Positions 1-12,100 of a DNA stretch of 64,000 bases are shown here, piece after piece (within the stretch, counting starts at the first letter, position 1; each line of letters starts with the position of its first letter). Made by a program: the position numbers and the translations under genes. Below the pieces are notes generated by a model, which made no database searches, was not told the origin of the DNA, and saw only the letters and a program-made list of their open reading frames with translations. The stretch comes from Lycium barbarum. Taxonomy: Eukaryota; Streptophyta; Magnoliopsida; Solanales; Solanaceae. Where the stretch lies: assembly GCF_019175385.1 (NCBI RefSeq), contig NC_083346.1, forward strand, positions 1,550,001 to 1,614,000, read 5' to 3'.

Positions 1-1
1 A

Positions 2-1015
2 GAGGTGAAAGCAACTATCCCTTTCAATGCAGACATTTACTACTCCCCCGAGTCGAATCAAGTTCCCTCTGCTGGTGATTTCAGGCCAGAAGCACGCGAT
101 TTAACCCTCCAAATTGTCCAATATCTGTATTCCAATAATGCCCCTTTCGTCGTTAACATCTATCCTTTCCTCAGTCTCTACGGAAACATCTACTTTCCAT
201 TAGACTTTGCCTTTTTTGACGGCTCAAAAGTCAAGCCTGTCAGGGACGGAGGTAATGTTTACACGAATGTGTTTGATGCAAATTTTGATACTCTTGTATG
301 GTCGTTGAAGAAAGCTGGTTTCCCTGACATGAAAATCGTAGTTGGAGAAGTAGGCTGGCCAACAGATGGAGATAAAAATGCAAACATCGAAAACGCTATG
401 AGATTTAACCAAGGGTTAATCAAACATTGTTTGAGTGGACAAGGAACCCCTGCTAGAAAAGGCAAGAAAATAGAGGTTTATTTATTCAGCCTCATTGATG
501 AGAATGCTAAAAGTATTGCTCCAGGTAACTTTGAGAGGCATTGGGGAATGTTTGAATTCGACGGAAAGCCAAAATACGAGCTGGATTTATCCGGGATGAT
601 GCAGAAAGATAAAGGGTTGGTTGCAGTAGAAGGTGTAAACTATATGCAAAAAAAGTGGTGTGTATTAAAACCACTGAACGTCGTAGATAATGCAGAAGAC
701 TTACCCAAAAACGTTGATTACGCGTGCAGTCTCTCGGATTGCACGGCTTTGGGATATGGCTCTTCATGCAACCATCTTAGCACGGACGGGAATGCCTCAT
801 ATGCTTTTAACATGTACTATCAACTCAAGAATCAGAACAGTTGGGACTGTGATTTTGATGAACTGGCAGTGGTGACTGACGAGGATCCATCCGACGATAA
901 GTGCCGGTTCCCAGTGATGATTGCTGTTGCTGTAGGTCATTCTCTGGTGGTGCTGTTGCACAGGAAGTTACTGTACATCATACTTGTTGCTATTCTTGTT
1001 TTGATGGATGTTTAG
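2..1015 (+). CDS. Glucan endo-1,3-beta-glucosidase, GH17 + X8 domain, GPI-anchored type; 3' part only
   Basis: The frame is open from the window edge (codon GAG at 2-4), so the start codon, signal peptide and first part of the barrel lie outside. Numbering from base 5: the GH17 core runs to about residue 195, with the conserved NIYPF strand at 51-55 and the catalytic nucleophile Glu115 in [11 protein letters not shown] Cys-rich X8/CBM43 carbohydrate-binding domain follows (about 217-303), starting at KKWC and containing six cysteines. The last ~25 residues are hydrophobic, as expected for a GPI-anchor signal. The family hydrolyses callose (beta-1,3-glucan) at the cell surface and plasmodesmata. 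No intron is needed in this part. It is convergent with the dehydrogenase gene on the minus strand. Which GH17 subclade it belongs to cannot be told from this fragment. Confidence 0.93.
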   Translation, partial: EVKATIPFNADIYYSPESNQVPSAGDFRPEARDLTLQIVQYLYSNNAPFVVNIYPFLSLYGNIYFPLDFAFFDGSKVKPVRDGGNVYTNVFDANFDTLVWSLKKAGFPDMKIVVGEVGWPTDGDKNANIENAMRFNQGLIKHCLSGQGTPARKGKKIEVYLFSLIDENAKSIAPGNFERHWGMFEFDGKPKYELDLSGMMQKDKGLVAVEGVNYMQKKWCVLKPLNVVDNAEDLPKNVDYACSLSDCTALGYGSSCNHLSTDGNASYAFNMYYQLKNQNSWDCDFDELAVVTDEDPSDDKCRFPVMIAVAVGHSLVVLLHRKLLYIILVAILVLMDV

Positions 1016-1877
1016 TATTCTTCCTGCTACTTGTTTCCTATAGAAAGTCACTTTAATACACACAGGTAATTCAGTATGTTCAAGTAAATCTCATTCTAAA
1101 TTCTGACACTATGATGCTAAATCTCTCCAAAGATGCTGCTCCACACCCATGTCGAATTTTCCAAAAATGCGCCACTTTCAGAGGATCAGATACAGGATGT
1201 GTCAAATGCACGAGTTGGGCTGTATTTGAGCGGGTCAAAATGGGCTGAGTTAATAAGTAACCCGCCCAAAAGTTACTTGGCTGAAATGGGTTTAAAAAGC
1301 AGGTCATAATTCAACCTGTCTAATTCTTACTAAATTTTAATTTCTTTGTTTGTTCTTTTATAATTTTTGAAGTATTTAATAATTTTTTCTTTTCTTTATT
1401 ATAACTATATAACATATCAAATTACAAAAATATCTTTCTGAAAACATTTTGACAACATTTCTCATAGATCAATTTTGGCTACATATCAACCCAATTTTAG
1501 ATGGGCTGAGCTCGTAAATGGGCAGGTCATTCTTGAACAGGTTGTGGGGATCGTGTTTTTATGGGTTGATTTTGCCATCCCTTCCAATATGTACCTGTAG
1601 ACATTATTGAAGTGTTCAAGCAACTCTGATAGAAACATATCTGTGGAAAGAAGCCAGCATCAATGAAAATGCATCATTAATCGCTCCAATATAGGAGTAA
1701 TACTTCTTAAATGCAAGGAAAAGAAACATCAAAAGGGGAGAACATAGTACCCCTTGTATTTTAGGTGTAATTTTAAACACTACCATTAAAAAAAGATTCT
1801 TAACATCATAGTATGTCCTCTTATGGAGAACAGATAAGAGACTATAAAAGCCAGGGAAAGGAACTAAAACATAAATG
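1016..1877. other. Intergenic region between two convergent genes; contains a MITE-like repeat
   Basis: Holds the 3' UTRs of the two convergent genes. A repeat at about 1199-1585 has imperfect inverted ends (GGATGTGTCAAA on the left, GGGATGGCAAAATC read from the right) and internal GGGCTGAG/GGGCAGG motifs typical of short hAT-like plant elements. I did not find a clear target-site duplication. No other feature is supported. Confidence 0.5.
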
Positions 1878-4800
1878 CTACAGTCTTGAATGCATTCCAC
1901 CAGCAACTACAAGAGTTTCTCCGGTGACATAAGCAGCATCGTCTGAAGCGAGATAGGCAGTAGCTGCGGCCATGTCTTGTGTTGTTCCGAGCCTATTCAG
2001 CAATGTCTTAGCCTCAAGTTCTCTCCTCTAAAGACAATAAGTGTCCAGTTAATAAACTGTGAATTTGACCCTTTTTTTTAACCAAAGAGAGATAAGAGAT
2101 CTAAAAGTAACGTGAACTTACCAAATCAGCATTCCCCGTGATGAACTCAGCAAAATGTGTGGGTACAAAACCTGGTGCTACACAGTTCACACGAGTATTT
2201 GGAGCCATTTCAGCCGCTAAAGCCTGAAAGCCCACAAGGTTAGAAGGAAACTAATAAGAATTCGGGAATCTTCAGCGTATGGCTTTTTCACTCTTTAAAT
2301 TTTGTCCCCGTTAGCCCCAGATCCAGGATTTAAGTTTTATCAGTTCAACATTTAAGGTTTTTACTGTTGAACCCATTATATCTTTAAATTATGCATATCT
2401 ACTATTTGTTGCAATTTTTGTAATTTTTTCCACATAAATTTATGCACCGTGCCAAAAGTATTGGGTTCAGATGAACCTAGTATTTGGTACGGAAGGGCTA
2501 CATCCGCCTATGGTTAGCCCAGCAGACTAAATTTTGCCTTTAAAAGTAGTTGGATGAATTTTTCTTTATAGGCTAACGGAGACAGAATATAAAAAGTGTC
2601 GCGATAAAAGCCATTTGTGTAAAAGCCCCATAGGATGTTGTGACTTGATATGCCAATAATGCCATGATAAGTACCTTGGTCAGCCCAAGAAGGGCTGTTT
2701 TTGTTACGCCATACATTCCCATGGCGGCTGGTGGTTGATAACCAGCAATAGAGGAAATTATAACAACTGAGGAACCCTTCTGAAGGTATGGAGCTGCATC
2801 CTATAAGTGGTTAAAAGAGTAAAATATTATGCACAATGCCAAGAACAATTAAAATTGAGGTGATAAAAAGAAAATATTAGCATCCTATAATGTCTTTTCT
2901 AGAGGTATACACGAATATCAAACATCTTTCTCTTGAATTTACTCGTACCAAATGACTTACTTGAAGTAATAATATAGCGGCTTTCACGTTGATGTCCCAC
3001 AACTTGTCAAGGGCTGGTTCTTTAATTTCCAATATTGCATCCACCGTAGGATTTACAGCAGCATTTGATACAATGACATCTAATTTCCCGTATTTCTGGA
3101 TAATGACAAGTTCCAATTTAGTGAAATTGGATTAAGCACAGAATTCCCTAGTCATCTTTCACACTTTGTAAGTAGACGAAGTTATAACCACAAAGGATGA
3201 AATGGTTAAAGAAAAAAAGAACTCTCCAAAGAAACAATTTTGAGCTCCAAGAGATTAAAGTATCCTCACTCATGAATAAGAAAATTTGTGGGAAATAAAG
3301 AATTTATTTTAGAATTTATAGGGTCTGAAAATAACTAATAAGTCACTGGCACTGGACTCAAATTTAACATCTTCACAAGTCTAAAAGAGATGTCCAAGAT
3401 ATTCCATAAACTTTTTATCAATATGATTCCTCAAAATGGCTCCATCTCTAGCAAACAAGGAGAGCAGCCATTTTGAAAAGAGTAACCAACAACCACTCCA
3501 ATATGAAGAAACGGTTAGACACCCATCAAACTCATGAGCGAAGAGCAATTAAGGAGAAAGAATCTCCAGGTACTCACTTTACACAAAAAGAGTCTGCTAG
3601 TCTAACTAATTGGTTCGCTTATCTATGATGAGAGGCAATTGCTCAGTAGAAAATAATCTACATTCAACTATTAATAACCTCACAAGTCACAACCTAATCA
3701 TAATTCCTGAAGAATATTATGCTCACATTAACATCCAAGGGTGTGGTCAAGGTGGGAGTCGCCTCTGTGGTGGACAAGATAAGGAAAGCAGGGCTGAGAT
3801 GGTTTGGGCATGTGAAGAGGAGATGCCCAGTGAGCAAGAGTGAGGAGGTGTGAGGCTGGATATAGTGGATGCGAGGAGAGGAAGAGGTAGGCCGAAGAAG
3901 TATCTGGGAGAGGTGATTAGACAGGACATGTCACAGCTTCAGCTTACCGAGGACATGACCTTAGATAGGAAGGTGTGGAGGTCGCAGATTAGGGTAGAAG
4001 GTTTGTAACTAGTTGCTTTTCGGCGGGATCAGGCTTGATGGTAGTCTGGAGCACCGTGTTTGTCATATTATTAGCCTTATTCATGTATTTCTTAATTTTG
4101 ATAACTATTACCATCTGTTGTTCATTGTGTTTCGGATATCCCAATATTTCACTATTGTTGTTCTTTTTCCAGATGCTTTGTACTGCTTTCCTATTAGTTG
4201 TCATGTTTTCTTCATTTTCGTATTTCCTTTTTCATAACTACTTTGATTGATACACTTGAGCCAAGAGTCTTTCGGAAACAGCCTCTACCTCCACGAGGTA
4301 GGGGTAAGGTCTGCGTACACTCTACCTACCCTAGACCTCACTTGTGGAATTACATTGGGTATGTTGTTATTGTTGTTTGCCCAAGCTTTGATGTGCAGAG
4401 TTACCTAGTGCCTGTGTTGGTGCGGAAGGTAGCGAGTACTCGGTGGTGCATAAGTTGGCCCAACACTACCTTTATAAAATAGTTATGCTCACACTAGGAA
4501 AAAAAAATACAAGCTAACTAGTTTCTTTCACCAGCAAATTTAGCCAGTCAAGAATTCAAGCACCAATCGAATTAATTTCCGTGTATACCTCGGTCTAGTT
4601 TCTTTCACCAGCAAATTTAGCCAATGAAGGATTCAAGCACTAATCAGAGTAATATCTATACATATCTCGGTTTTAATAACTTCCAGGCTTATACCAAATC
4701 GACCATAGAGAGAGTTCATTAGTATCTTGTAGATATATACCATACATATGAACTCAAACTTCTGAATTTGATTAATTGAACATGTATTAAGTACACTAGT

Positions 4801-5766
4801 GGGATACCTGAATGGTCTTGTCGACCAAATTCTTCCTTTGTTGTGCAACGGCCACATGACATACTACTCCAAAAACTTCGATTCCTCTATCGCTGAGTTT
4901 CTGTACTGCTTCATCCACATTTTTCTGTAAACAGATTAAAAGAACACCTCAAGTCAAAACACCAGATGCACAAACAAGCAACCAATATAATACACAATTT
5001 CAAAAAAAATAAAAAAATCTATATATGTTCAAAACATACAAGAAGCAAATAAAATCCACTTTTCAGCAGACCTAATACATAAATAGGCCTTTAAACTTGG
5101 CCTCAGCTGGCAAGTATGCCCTCCAACTTTGAGTGTGCACAAGCAGGCACCTCAACTTGTATAAATTTGAACAAGTAAACATAAATGCTGATGTGGCACA
5201 TAAATATTGGAGGGCCACGTCAATGCCACATTAGCATTTGTGTTTATTTGTTCAACTTTATACAAGTTGAGGTGCCTACTTGTCAAAGTTGAAGGGCATA
5301 CTTGCCAGCTGAAGCCAAGTTTAAGGGCCTATTTATGTATTATGTCATATTAGTATGTTGCACTAATATGCACATCTCAAATTCTACAAAGATTCAAATT
5401 TTCCAATACATCCATTTTAGAATAGGCAATCAAGCACAGAAAAGGATCAACACACGACAAGAGATGATGAGATATCAACAAAGATCTGAACTGACAAAAT
5501 ATCTATTTCACATTATGCAATAACACACAGAAAGGATCAAACTTTGATCAAATTAGAAACACCCATATGAAAAAAATTCATAGAACATTTACAGTAAATA
5601 TTGAAATGATGAAACACCAATGTTAGAATATGCAATCAAACACAGAAAAGCATCAAACTTTGGCCAAACTAGAAAGACCCATATGAAGAATTCACAAAAA
5701 ATTGACAAGAAATTATGAAATACCAACAAAGAATGATCACAAAAAGATAAAAAAAAATCAACAATT

Positions 5767-5812
<46 letters not shown>

Positions 5813-6367
5813 TCAAACACAGTAAAAGCATCAAACTTTGGCCAAAAGTAGTGAGACACAAATGAAGAATACACAAAAACTTGAAAAGAATTTATGAAAT
5901 ATCAACAAAGAATTATCACAAGAAGATAAAATAAATCAACAATTTAAAATGTTTTAAAAAACATCAAACACAGAAAAAGCATCAAACTTTGGCCAAAATT
6001 ATAGACACCCATATGAAGAATTCACCAAAACTTGAACAAAGAATTATCACAAAGATAAAATAAATCAACAATTTATTTTATTTTATTTTTCAAAAAAACA
6101 TCAAACACAGAAAAAGAATCAAACTTTGCCAAAATTATAGACACCCATATAAAGAATTCACAAAAACTTGACAAGATATTATGAAATATCAACAAATAAT
6201 TTTCACAAAAATATCAAATTTTCCCCCTTTTTTACCTGTTTTCTAGAGGAAATAACAACAGAAGCACCTTCTAAACCTAGTCTTTCAGCTATGCTAAATC
6301 CAATACCTTGTGTTGAAGCTGTTACAATTGCTACTTTTCCTTTAAATCTTTTACCAAATTTCTCCAT
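1878..6367 (-). CDS. IBR1: Peroxisomal short-chain dehydrogenase/reductase, IBR1/SDRA (DHRS4-like), complete, 6 exons
   Basis: Reconstructed exons, high to low: 6236-6367, 4808-4924, 2961-3095, 2675-2800, 2122-2223, 1878-2027. Every intron is GT..AG and every exon is a whole number of codons (44, 39, 45, 42, 34 and 49 plus stop), giving 253 aa, the usual size. The Rossmann NAD(P)-binding motif TASTQGIG is at 16-23, the SNAA motif (NNAG equivalent) at 93-96, and the catalytic triad Ser145, Tyr158 and Lys162 (YGVTK). The protein ends in SRL, a PTS1 peroxisome signal. In Arabidopsis the peroxisomal SDR with this tail, INDOLE-3-BUTYRIC ACID RESPONSE 1, acts in conversion of indole-3-butyric acid to auxin; that role is inferred here from similarity. 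Introns 1 and 2 are long and repeat-filled. The start is the first ATG ahead of the nucleotide-binding fold, next to an in-frame-compatible leader. Confidence 0.93.
3740..4380 (+). mobile_element. RTE-type LINE remnant, 3' end, in intron 2 of the IBR1-type gene
   Basis: The plus strand encodes a decayed C-terminal reverse-transcriptase tail: [12 protein letters not shown], then [12 protein letters not shown] and LTEDM..DRKVWRS-like stretches, broken by stops and a frameshift. That order is typical of the end of plant RTE-clade ORF2. It is followed by a 3' region containing CTTTCGGAAACAGCCTCTAC, a GGTAGGGGTAAGGTCTGCG block and a GTT-rich tail (about 4255-4380) shared with Au-type SINEs. It is antisense to the host gene. 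The 5' end is truncated and I found no clear target duplication. Confidence 0.75.
5069..5346. mobile_element. Foldback (palindromic) MITE in intron 1 of the IBR1-type gene
   Basis: The two halves are near-perfect inverted repeats of about 125 nt around a short centre near 5205. Left arm begins TAATACATAAATAGGCC; the right arm ends GGCCTATTTATGTATTA. Internal blocks such as CCTCAACTTGTATAAA match their complement on the other side. A transcript would fold into one long hairpin. No coding capacity. Confidence 0.85.
5395..6225. repeat. Degenerate tandem array (~100-160 bp units) in intron 1 of the IBR1-type gene
   Basis: About six units share the order 'caaacacagaaaa..catcaaactttggccaaa', 'agacacccatatgaagaattcac', 'acttgacaagaaattatgaa', 'atcaacaaagaattatcac' and 'aataaatcaacaattt'. 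Units start near 5430, 5526, 5630, 5815, 5965 and 6100, with indels between them. A (TAA)n microsatellite interrupts the third unit. Confidence 0.75.
5768..5810. repeat. (TAA)n microsatellite
   Basis: About 14 uninterrupted trinucleotide repeats inside the intronic tandem array. Confidence 0.95.
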
Positions 6368-9175
6368 TGCTAACTAATAATCTCAAACACTTCAGTTTTT
6401 TTTTTTTTTTTTAAGAGAAACAAAAAAAGAAAAAGTGCTGATTTTTTTTTTTTTTTTTTTATATTGAAGTGCGATAGTTTAATTCTTCTGATATCTTGGG
6501 AATGTGAAGTTTTTGTGTTTGGATTGGGATGCTTAACGATGTTGATAACGAAATTTTGTGTGTTCACACCATGGGAATGAGTTTAATACTACTTCCCATG
6601 CGCCCATCATTTGATACATTTTTTTTAAAATATTTTTTATTTGATAATAATTTAATTTTAAATTTTAACTTTTACCTTTAACCACAAGATCTATAATCAC
6701 ACAAATATCTTTACCTTATATATATAAATTACGAGATTTAAAAATCTTAATTTATTTTTTAGATTTAATATTCAGTCAAATTATATCGCATAAATTAAAA
6801 CGAAAAAGGTACTATTTACTTACTATTATATAAGAAGCAGTTCCAACTGATTCCCCTTGTCCTCCTTGCCGACCTTATTGACACTTTTGGCATTTACCTG
6901 ACGTTGGTATCTTACTATAAAAGGGTTCCTATAATCTCTAAACATATAAAAGCGGTACAATGGCATCTTACTAAATATCCTTCTTCTTTGCTCAAACTTT
7001 AGTTTATCCTATTTAGAGCTGCTAAATTGTCACACCAATTTAATTCAAATTTAGTCACATCCATCATAACCTTTATTGTACAATTTTACATTATGATAAA
7101 CTTTGAGAAGAAAAGATATAAATGACAGTAAACATAAATTATTAAATTTGACCTAAATAGTCATATAAATTTATTCCATTTGATTCATTATAGTCAAAAT
7201 AGTGTGGCAAAAAGATCTTATTGTATTTAATTTATCCCTTTACTTTTTTTTGTTTATAAATATAACGAAGTTCAAGAACTTTTAAACTGCTTGAGTCCCA
7301 ATCTAATAACAAGTGGCATGTCAGTTTATTTTTGGATTTAAAATTCTTTTACTTTCTTTTTTATTGAATAAAAAAGCCGGCTTGTGATTTTCTTCTTGGA
7401 ATCCAAATCTAACCAAACAAAAAAAAAAACAAAAAAAAAGGGACTTTTTAATGCATTGTCTCACAAATCGACACTTTGGACAGCAGAAGTGATTTAAATT
7501 TTTTTACTTTTCCAAACAATTGTGAACTTAATAGTAAGGTTACAATTAAAACTACTCCAACAAAAACTAAAATATTACCATTCTAATGTTGAACTTCAAC
7601 GTTTTCCCTCCTTAACATTTCAATAACTTTAAATACAGTTAACTTTGTAGGTGTCTTTATTATCTAACATATGAGACCACTTCATTTACAAATTGCATTT
7701 TGTGGTATGAGCTTTCAAATAAAAATGATAGGAAACTGCTTATACGAAATAAATAATACTCCCTCCGGTCCTTTCTAATTTATATGGCGGTAGTTTTTTC
7801 TTAAGCTTGTTCTAAGAAGAACGATAATGATTTAAATTTGAAAATAATTCGTCATTTTATACTTAACAAGAAATTTTTAGTTACATAAATATTTTGACAT
7901 GTTTTAAGATTACAAATAGAAATAATAATATTAAAAATCATATCATATATTAGGCTCGTGTTCAGTAGGGGCAAATCATTACTAGTATTGTAAAAAACCA
8001 CCACACGGCCACTCCTGTTTTTGTCTGTATTAAATGGTTGATAAGTTCAATGAATTAAGAAAATGTTACTACAAAACATTTCATAGTTGGGAAATATAAA
8101 TTTAAAAACTAAAAAGGGAGAAAATTTAGGGAGAAGTAAAAGATATTTTGGGATTTTAATTTTCTACTTTTGTTAGCATCATCTTTCATTTAGTTGGTAT
8201 TTTAATTTTCTACTTTTGTTAGCCATCTTTCATTTTAGTTGGGATTTTCATTATGGTAGAAATTTAAGTATTTATCTTTCATCATAGTTGGATTTTTGAA
8301 GAAAAAAAAAGGGCTTCAGTTTTAATGATTTTCTTTTTACATTATTTGCTACCGACAATGTGTATGTGCAACAACTAGCTAACATAAAGAAAAAGAGAAG
8401 TAGCATAAAAACTAAGTCCTCAAATTTCTTTCATACTCTGCTTCTTGTCTAGAAATGCTAAGTTGTTTAGCAGACAAATTTCTTTTCATATTATTTTTGT
8501 GTTACTCATAATTTAATCCAGCACAATAATACAGAAAATAACATAGCCAAGGGAATTGATTCTTATAATATAACTGATTAAACGTCATCACATACTTTGA
8601 TCTTTCTGGGTATTCAGATCCCATGAAATCATTGATAAAGCGCCCATTTAATCAAAATTATAATATTTTCACCCTCTCCCGATATAACAAAAAGAATTGA
8701 ATCCGAATTATCCTCCTCACTGATTGCATAAGTGTTCCCAAAGTAATTTGCTCTCCAACTTCTATTTTTTGTGTATGTGCAACTTATCTGCTCCATTACA
8801 ATATCGTAGACTCCTTATAATAACACAGGTCTTAACATTCAAGTGCCAGAATAGGGAGGTAGAGTGTCAACTAAATGAAGAATAATCTGACAGAAGCAAA
8901 TAAAATAAACGTAAAAGGGCCAAAAATTGCTCCTGTACTATTGCAAAATAGAACAAAAATGAGTGCTCAAGATAACAGATTTTCGTCGAAAGAATGTAAC
9001 TGCCAGATTATCTTAACTTTGAAATGAATGAAGTTTGAATTCACAGTGCAAAAGAAAGCACGAAATTTAAGTAAATATACATCAAGATAAAAAGTAACAT
9101 TCGGAATCATCATTCATCTAAAAAATATTCAACCTCAACCCATCTTGAAGTGGTGCACAGCAACATTTTGGGAGT
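6368..9175. other. Intergenic region between IBR1-type promoter and EHD-type 3' end
   Basis: Contains the dehydrogenase leader and promoter (poly-T/poly-A runs at 6397-6410 and 6441-6460), a partial Stowaway-like end at about 7760-7950 beginning CTCCCTCCGGTCC with no matching right end, a short direct duplication near 8150-8235 (ttttaattttctacttttgt twice), and the GTPase gene's probable 3' UTR just above 9060. No coding region is supported. Confidence 0.5.
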
Positions 9176-12100
9176 TTACTCATAAGGATTTCTGAAGTTC
9201 TTGAGAAGCTCTGGGATGTCATGACTGAGCATGTCATCCACAGCTTGAATCATTTTAGGCTTCAATTTCTCAAAATCATTGATGCTGTAATGACTTAAAA
9301 CTTCCCTAAAATGATCCACACTCGGGAAATCACCAGCTGGTAAACGAAATTCTTTCTGGACCTGTGTAACAAATGTAAGTTCAATATAAGCATATTTCAG
9401 AAATATAAAGAGATCCCTTTCAAGCGTAAGTGTGTTCAGAAAAAGACCTTTTCGAATACGGTATCAAGATTCTGAATAAGCTTTTGTTGTGTTTTGGACT
9501 TGCCCATCAATGCAGGCATCTCCTTCTTAAGATGGCTAATAATGTAGGAATGGATCTTAGCAGCTCTGGCACGTTTAACAAATTCATTGATCTGAAATAG
9601 TACAAAACTTGTATTAAGACTCCTTAACCATCTGGTACACAATGGTAAACAAATAGAAATGCCAATGGGTAAGAAGAGGTGATCTTACTCGACGGTCACA
9701 AGCCTTCTTTGGAATATCTATCAAGTCATCAAGAAGGTCGTCTTGCTCTTTCTCAAAAAGATCCTTTCCCATAGGACCAACAGCTTCTTCATTGACAGCT
9801 TTGTCGTTGAAAGAGCTACAAAATAAAAAGACGTGAGAACTTATTAGACACGATGTGAAAAATGATATGATGAAAAATGTTAAATCATGCACAAAAAGGT
9901 GTTAGCCTATTGATTATTTGTAAGCAAATCTCTAAGTAATCCAGCAATTTATTCAAAATATAGATAACTATGGAAATAAAGACCTTTCTCTTACCCTACA
10001 TAGACACGCACAACTTCGGGTGTGTTCAGAACTTTCCCAAGAGACCACATCAATGCACCATAAACTCTCATTAGCTGCCATAACAAGCAATTGGCAAAGA
10101 AGCTTTCAGCATCAAGCAAAATGATCTTGTGAAGTATAAAAAAGCGAAGAAAAGATAATTATGTATTGATAATCCTCATATCTTACTTGTTGAGTATCAA
10201 CTTGATCCGCCTTGTTTAATACAACACGTATTTTGTCCTCATGGCCTTTCAAAGATGATATAACTCGTTTGAATTCATCACTAATATCAAGTTTATGTGG
10301 GTCAAACAAGAGGAGTATCATATCACATTTTGCAGCAAACCATGAGATGACACCGGTAAAATCATAACTCCTTTCTGTCCTTTGCTTCTCTCCCGATAAA
10401 ACTCCGGGAGTGTCCACGAATGAAATATGGTCAAGGAGCTATGAAGGAATAAACATAATTAGACGAATTACTAAATTACGCTTCGTAATAGGATAAAGTA
10501 AAATAACTCCGCCTGTGTGAGCTCGCTCACATTGCCGGTCCCAAGCCCGGATAAAGGAGGAGGGTTGCCGAGGGTCAATCGGAAACAGCCTCCCTACCCA
10601 GGTAGGGGTAAGGCTGCGTACATCTTACCCTCCCCAGACCCCACTATTGTGGGATTACACTGGGTAGTGACCAATAGGATAAAGTAAAATAAATTGCTAG
10701 ATATTGACTCACAGAATGTGGCAACTGGGAACACTCAAATTTTGACAAAAATGCTCCACCAAACTTTGTCAAATCAGTGAATGGCATGTCCGCGTGAACA
10801 GCAATAGTGTTGCCAGGAATGCTCCGTTCATCTGGACCAGACTGACCAAAAGAATCACCACAAGGCTAATGAGAAAATAGTACCTTAAACAAAGTATAGA
10901 AAGGAAAGTCTGTAAAGGACTATTAGTGTTACTACTACTACTACTACTATTATTACAATTCCCTATTTACCGTAACCACAATAAATCTGTCGGTTGTTGG
11001 CTCTGGTCCGATGTGAGCACCTATTTCAACCAAAAGAGACATAAGAAAAGAACAAATAGAAGGATAACCATTAGGTAAAAAATGGCCAGTATTAGAATAT
11101 AAATAGAGAAGTTGGACATGATGTTACAAACCTGGATAATTGCACTTTAGCAAGTGTTTGATGAAAGTGGTTTTTCCAGTCGAGTATTGTCCCAAAAGCA
11201 TGACCATAGGCTTGGCATCAAAATCACTCTCCGTCTATGATAACAGATAAAAATAAGCACATACACGTACAAGTTTGACATCTATAAGGTTGTTGAAAAG
11301 TACTACTAGCAAGACAAAATTAGTATGCTTCTTCATCTACTTACCAAAATAGGAGATGCAAAATCATTAAAGCGGTAAATGAGTTCCAGTGGCTTCAACT
11401 TTTCATTGTATAGTCTCTTCAAACCATCAGTTACTGATGTAACAGCAGTAAGAGAAGGCTGGATCTGAAGCAAAATCGAGAAGAAAAAGGTCAACAGTAA
11501 AATTGAGAAAAATACCTAAATAGCCAATTTGTAGTAAAGACACTAATACTACGTTGAGGGACAAGGCTTTGCGGGACTTTTGGTTCTCCAAGTTAGTTGA
11601 GTTACTAACAACAGAGATATAATTATAAGACAAATTTAGAAAAAAAATAAAAAATAACACAAAGCACAATCTAGAGCCAATCTGGAGTATGTAAACTAAG
11701 ATTTCACATTAACTTCCCAAAGGAATCAAAACTCACCTTTTTTCTAGATTTTCTGGAAAACAAGCTGATTAGTGGCGGTGGCTGCACTTGTATGTTTCCT
11801 GTATCCTTTTTCAAGTTAGATAATTTAGCCAAGACAGCTTACAATTTTTTCCCCCTGTTTGAGTAAAAGCATCATAGATGTGAAATAACACTTTATACTG
11901 ACCATTTGTTTCAATCATGTTTTTCCTCAACGAAGCATCGGTCTTCTGTGAGGCAAAAAAGAAACCATACATTACCAAGGGCTTATAGTTCCCAATAGAA
12001 GAATAAGATGGAATTGTCGAAGCACTTACGGACAATAAAGCATCCAAACCTTCCATCGATGGAGGACTCAAAAACTCCATATTAGCTACAAAAATAAACA

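Noticed and set aside
6168..6377. 69-aa open frame on the plus strand
   Set aside because: Antisense shadow of exon 1 of the dehydrogenase.
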